This document shows, piece by piece, positions 6,436-6,545 of a stretch of 6,545 nucleotides of DNA. Both the position numbers and the translations under genes were made by a program. This DNA is from CAYVCP01 sp964450565 (GTDB taxonomy: Bacteria > Patescibacteriota > Minisyncoccia > Minisyncoccales > CG1-02-41-26): contig CAYVCP010000030.1 of NCBI GenBank assembly GCA_964450565.1, positions 1 to 6,545 on the forward strand, given 5' to 3'. A model generated the notes under the pieces. The model was given only the letters and a program-made list of their open reading frames with translations, was not told where the DNA came from and did not search any database. The first letter of the stretch is position 1. Each line of letters begins with the position of its first letter.

Positions 6436-6464
6436 ACTATAAGGTAAAAAATTAAAATAATCAA
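6436..6464 (-). promoter_or_regulatory. Predicted promoter of rmuC-rplU, leaderless
   Basis: On the minus strand TTGATT (6459-6464, 4 of 6) is followed by 17 bases and TATAGT (6436-6441, 5 of 6). Seven bases separate it from the rmuC ATG, so the transcript should begin at or next to the start codon. A perfect TATAAT overlaps it at 6431-6436, but that box is only two bases before the ATG and would start transcription inside the gene. The -35 begins just beyond the stop of the probable upstream gene. Confidence 0.6.
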
Positions 6465-6466
6465 GA

Positions 6467-6545
6467 CTAAAACTTCAACCTCTTTAAGAAGCCAAAGCTT
6501 TCTTCAAAGTTATTAATAATTACATCTACCACATTTTGTTTTGGT
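6467..6545 (-). CDS. Probable C-terminal fragment of an unidentified gene
   Basis: On the minus strand one frame stays open from the window edge for 25 codons and ends at TAG (6467-6469); the first whole codon is at 6542-6544. It reads PKQNVVDVIINNFEESFGFL and then KRLKF, a plausible soluble C-terminus with mixed charged and hydrophobic residues. Both other minus-strand frames have early stops. The rmuC promoter begins two bases after this stop, as expected if the gene ends there. The fragment is too short to identify, and an open frame of this size can arise by chance. Confidence 0.4.
   Translation of the reverse strand, partial: PKQNVVDVIINNFEESFGFLKRLKF

Noticed and set aside
1..6545. A defence system, mobile element, CRISPR array, toxin-antitoxin pair or riboswitch.
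   Set aside because: I found no direct-repeat array, transposase, integrase or nuclease-effector gene, and no intergenic stretch long enough for a riboswitch. All complete genes belong to known housekeeping families.

Overview
This is a compact, AT-rich stretch of bacterial chromosome that carries only housekeeping genes. Seven complete protein genes, one tRNA gene and one probable partial gene fill almost all of it. Small proteins, very short intergenic gaps, overlapping genes, a DnaX without the tau extension, a shortened RecR and a full absence of Shine-Dalgarno motifs suggest a reduced-genome bacterium, probably of the Candidate Phyla Radiation (Patescibacteria). That placement is inference, since no rRNA or marker phylogeny is available here. 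TAA, TAG and TGA all end genes (TGA ends dnaB and rmuC), so UGA is read as stop and the CPR codes that reassign it do not apply.

Layout. On the minus strand at the left, a membrane protein of the COG2426/PF06695 family is followed by overlapping dnaX (clamp-loader ATPase) and, 14 bases further on, tRNA-Gln(UUG), which appears to have its own promoter inside the dnaX tail. A 79-base divergent intergenic region (1767-1845) holds two back-to-back sigma70-type promoters. From it the plus strand runs cysS (cysteinyl-tRNA synthetase), dnaB (replicative helicase) and recR (recombination mediator). dnaB has an additional full-consensus promoter embedded in the end of cysS. Coming the other way, rmuC and rplU (ribosomal protein L21) form a minus-strand pair with an ATGA overlap. 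rplU and recR converge and overlap tail to tail by 17 bases. The right edge has a promoter for rmuC and what looks like the C-terminal end of another minus-strand gene.

How the genes relate. dnaX and dnaB are replisome ATPases, recR and rmuC belong to DNA repair and recombination, and cysS, tRNA-Gln and rplU serve translation. No mobile element, CRISPR array, toxin-antitoxin pair or defence system is visible.

The most interesting signal is in the control regions. Every recognisable promoter places its -10 box only 6 to 9 bases before the start codon, which predicts leaderless or nearly leaderless mRNAs. Every gene without such a promoter starts inside, or within one base of, the gene before it. 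No start in the window has a visible Shine-Dalgarno sequence.
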